From NCBI GenBank assembly GCA_013397115.1, contig VWZW01004510.1:1-64000 (forward strand): DNA of 64,000 nt, written 5' to 3'. Position 1 is the stretch's first letter; every line of letters begins with the position of its first letter. Below, piece after piece: positions 62,220 through 64,000 of the stretch. Both the position numbers and the translations under genes were made by a program. The notes under the pieces are model-generated. The model had not been told where the DNA came from and did not search any database. It saw only the letters and a program-made list of their open reading frames with translations. The stretch is from Edolisoma coerulescens. Its lineage: Eukaryota; Chordata; Aves; Passeriformes; Campephagidae.

Positions 62220-62520
62220 AACAGCAAGGAGAAAAGGAAGGGTGGAGGTGGAGGAGAGGGAGAAGGAGATTTGAGAGACGAGGCATGAGAGGAGGGTCAT
62301 GAAACAGAGCTGAGGGATTAGTCAGGGAAGGAGATTTGATGGTCAAGTGGGAAGAGAGGAGTCACTAAAGGAGGCAGAAACAGAATTGTTGTGAGATGTA
62401 CCAAATTGTTATAAAGGGGAAGAGAAGTAAGAACAAGGGGCTCTGGAAGGTATGGACGGAGCAAAATCAGAAGGAGTTCTGGCAGATAGATAGATGGTAG
62501 TAGTTTAAGGGGAGGGATCA
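62220..62520. repeat. Purine-rich tract
   Basis: About 300 bases strongly biased to A and G on the + strand, densest at 62220-62290, with GAAGGAGATTTGA repeated near 62264 and 62328. It is not a simple repeat. The 93-codon + frame and 106-codon reverse frame here reflect the bias. Confidence 0.65.
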
Positions 62521-64000
62521 AAAAATATTTTTCAAAGAACAGAAAGTTTAAAAAAAGTATTGCCATTATTTCTACATTTATGCAATGGGAGTTATTTGCA
62601 ATAATATTTTGAGGTGCTGTTATCCTTTCCATCTGCATTCATCCAGTTCCACTGAGAAACATTTGAATTTCATGTCCTTGAGATGCTGGTTTCTGTGTTT
62701 ACAGAAGGAAAGTAAAATTGTTTGGACTGCTATTATTTCTTGAACATTATGGCAAAGAAAAGTTAACTTCACAGTGAAACTTTCCACAGCGAGACAATTT
62801 AGCACACTCCTTTCTAATATTTGTTATTCCTAATGATTCCTATTATGTGTAGTTATTTGTGTCTGCTTTATTTATTGTACCAGGAAATATTTCAGCTTTA
62901 AGGAGAGCAGCACTCTATTCAACTCACTCTGGCTTTTACCTAATGATCCAATAAGTTGGTGAGTGTTTGATGTGTACATATTGTGTTTCAGGTCTCAGTG
63001 GGAAGTTGCCAAGGCTTTTATTGAGTGGTAATATTTTCCTCTTGCTGGTTTTGGATTTCTCTGAGGATCAGCAGTTAACACAGCATTTTCTGTTACAATT
63101 AGATTAAAGTGCCAGTGATTTGTTCTGCCTTCATTCAATTTTTTTAATTAGGTCATTCCTTAAAAGGTTATTTTAATATAGCAAATGCACTACCTCTATG
63201 AATGAAGCAAGCTGAATGATGCATGGGTTTTTGCTGTTAGGGCTCTGTACAAATATCTTTTAGAAAATTCCCATCCTGGCAGAAATAATGATAAACTGCA
63301 AGTTAGAGACTTTTCCTCACAACTGCTAAGCTTGCTTGTGAGCAGTACCAAAAAATCACAGATACAGAAAGAAAATCCTTAATCTTTTGAGCTCAGAGGC
63401 TGATCTCCAGCAGCCTATTCCTGTTTTGGTCAGCAGTTTTATGTTGGCTTATATTGGTTAAGGATCTATCCTAGGAGGCTGTGCAAGTAACCACTTCAGG
63501 TTTAGTTTTCATCGTTACTACTTCAATCTGTGAACCACTGTCATAAACAGCAAGAAAATTTCGGTTGGTAGGTTTTTATAGTCTAGTAATGGATTTTGAA
63601 TTCTTTGGGTAGGTGGTTGTGACTCAGTGGGGTTTGTTGAAAAAAAAGTTGCTGAAAGCTTTCAAACCTTTTAGGCTTAGCGTAAGTTGCAATTTGTTAT
63701 TACTTTGTTTGTCTGTTTGTTTGCAGATCCTCTTCAATCTTCAAGTTTTCTCCCCCTAACAATATAAAGAAATAACTGCAGATTGGCAGAATAAATGCTC
63801 AACCTTCGATAAACAGCCTCTAATAAACAACATGGATTATGTCCTAGTTCAGAGAATCATAGAAGCAGCAGTTTATACACAGTTTATCTTCTGTAAAACT
63901 GAATTACTACAGAACTTTAATTATATTGTAACATGAAGTTATCTTTAAAAAAAAAGCTTCATGAATGATTAAATTTTTTAATGCTTTTTTATATGGTTGT
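62521..64000. other. AT-rich non-coding end of window
   Basis: No gene or mobile element recognised. An imperfect TTTG repeat lies at 63704-63723. Confidence 0.45.

Noticed and set aside
63852..63875. AGAATCATAGAAGCAG as a reverse CR1 tail
   Set aside because: Only about ten bases match and the expected following CR1 3' UTR sequence is absent.
1..64000. CRISPR array, tRNA, rRNA or bacterial-type operon
   Set aside because: No regularly spaced identical repeats, cloverleaf or ribosomal sequence was seen, and everything recognisable is vertebrate in type.

Overview
The window reads as vertebrate nuclear DNA from a bird. It is AT-rich and contains several CR1 LINE copies with the avian 3' end signature (tails of the ATTCTATG type and the nearby block that reads 'GGTTTGGGTTGG' on the reverse strand). 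It also holds solo-LTR and LTR-like repeats and one isolated GC-rich island. The bird call rests on the repeats. I could not place the species.

I found no protein-coding gene I can defend. Apart from one frame held open by a repeat across an assembly gap, the open frames are short (the longest real one is 209 codons) and have no recognisable host domains. The window is best read as an intergenic desert or a very long intron. No tRNA, rRNA or CRISPR array was seen.

Layout: 1-10 kb holds the 3' tip of a CR1 at the left edge, an A/C-rich tract (482-682), a 57-base strictly alternating CA/TA tract (5272-5328), a complete solo LTR (7446-7871, reverse strand) and a possible regulatory cluster (9570-9705). 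10-26 kb holds a CR1 3' end (10713), a short CR1 end (12309), an orphan CR1 reverse-transcriptase piece (17775), a possible exon (20922-21029) and a GGAGA pentamer repeat. 26-43 kb is mostly featureless AT-rich DNA with G/T-rich tracts and a CR1 whose ORF2 C-terminus is still open (38057-38427). 43.8-44.7 kb holds a decayed endogenous retrovirus integrase (reverse strand) and a striking 10-bp phased repeat. 45-52 kb holds a palindromic X-box-like site, an unexplained 209-codon frame, an LTR-type repeat (49255-49896) and a perfect 14-bp hairpin. 52.1-52.8 kb is the GC-rich island with a good CTCF-like motif, a 24-bp minisatellite broken by 131 N, and an ATATCT hexamer array. 52.8-64 kb holds a 3' CR1 (57367), a probable second LTR and a nested hairpin (61862-61913).

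The parts do not form a gene system. The most interesting candidates are regulatory or structural: the GC island with its CTCF-like site, the 10-bp phased CNRG repeat beside the retroviral remnant, and the two long hairpins.
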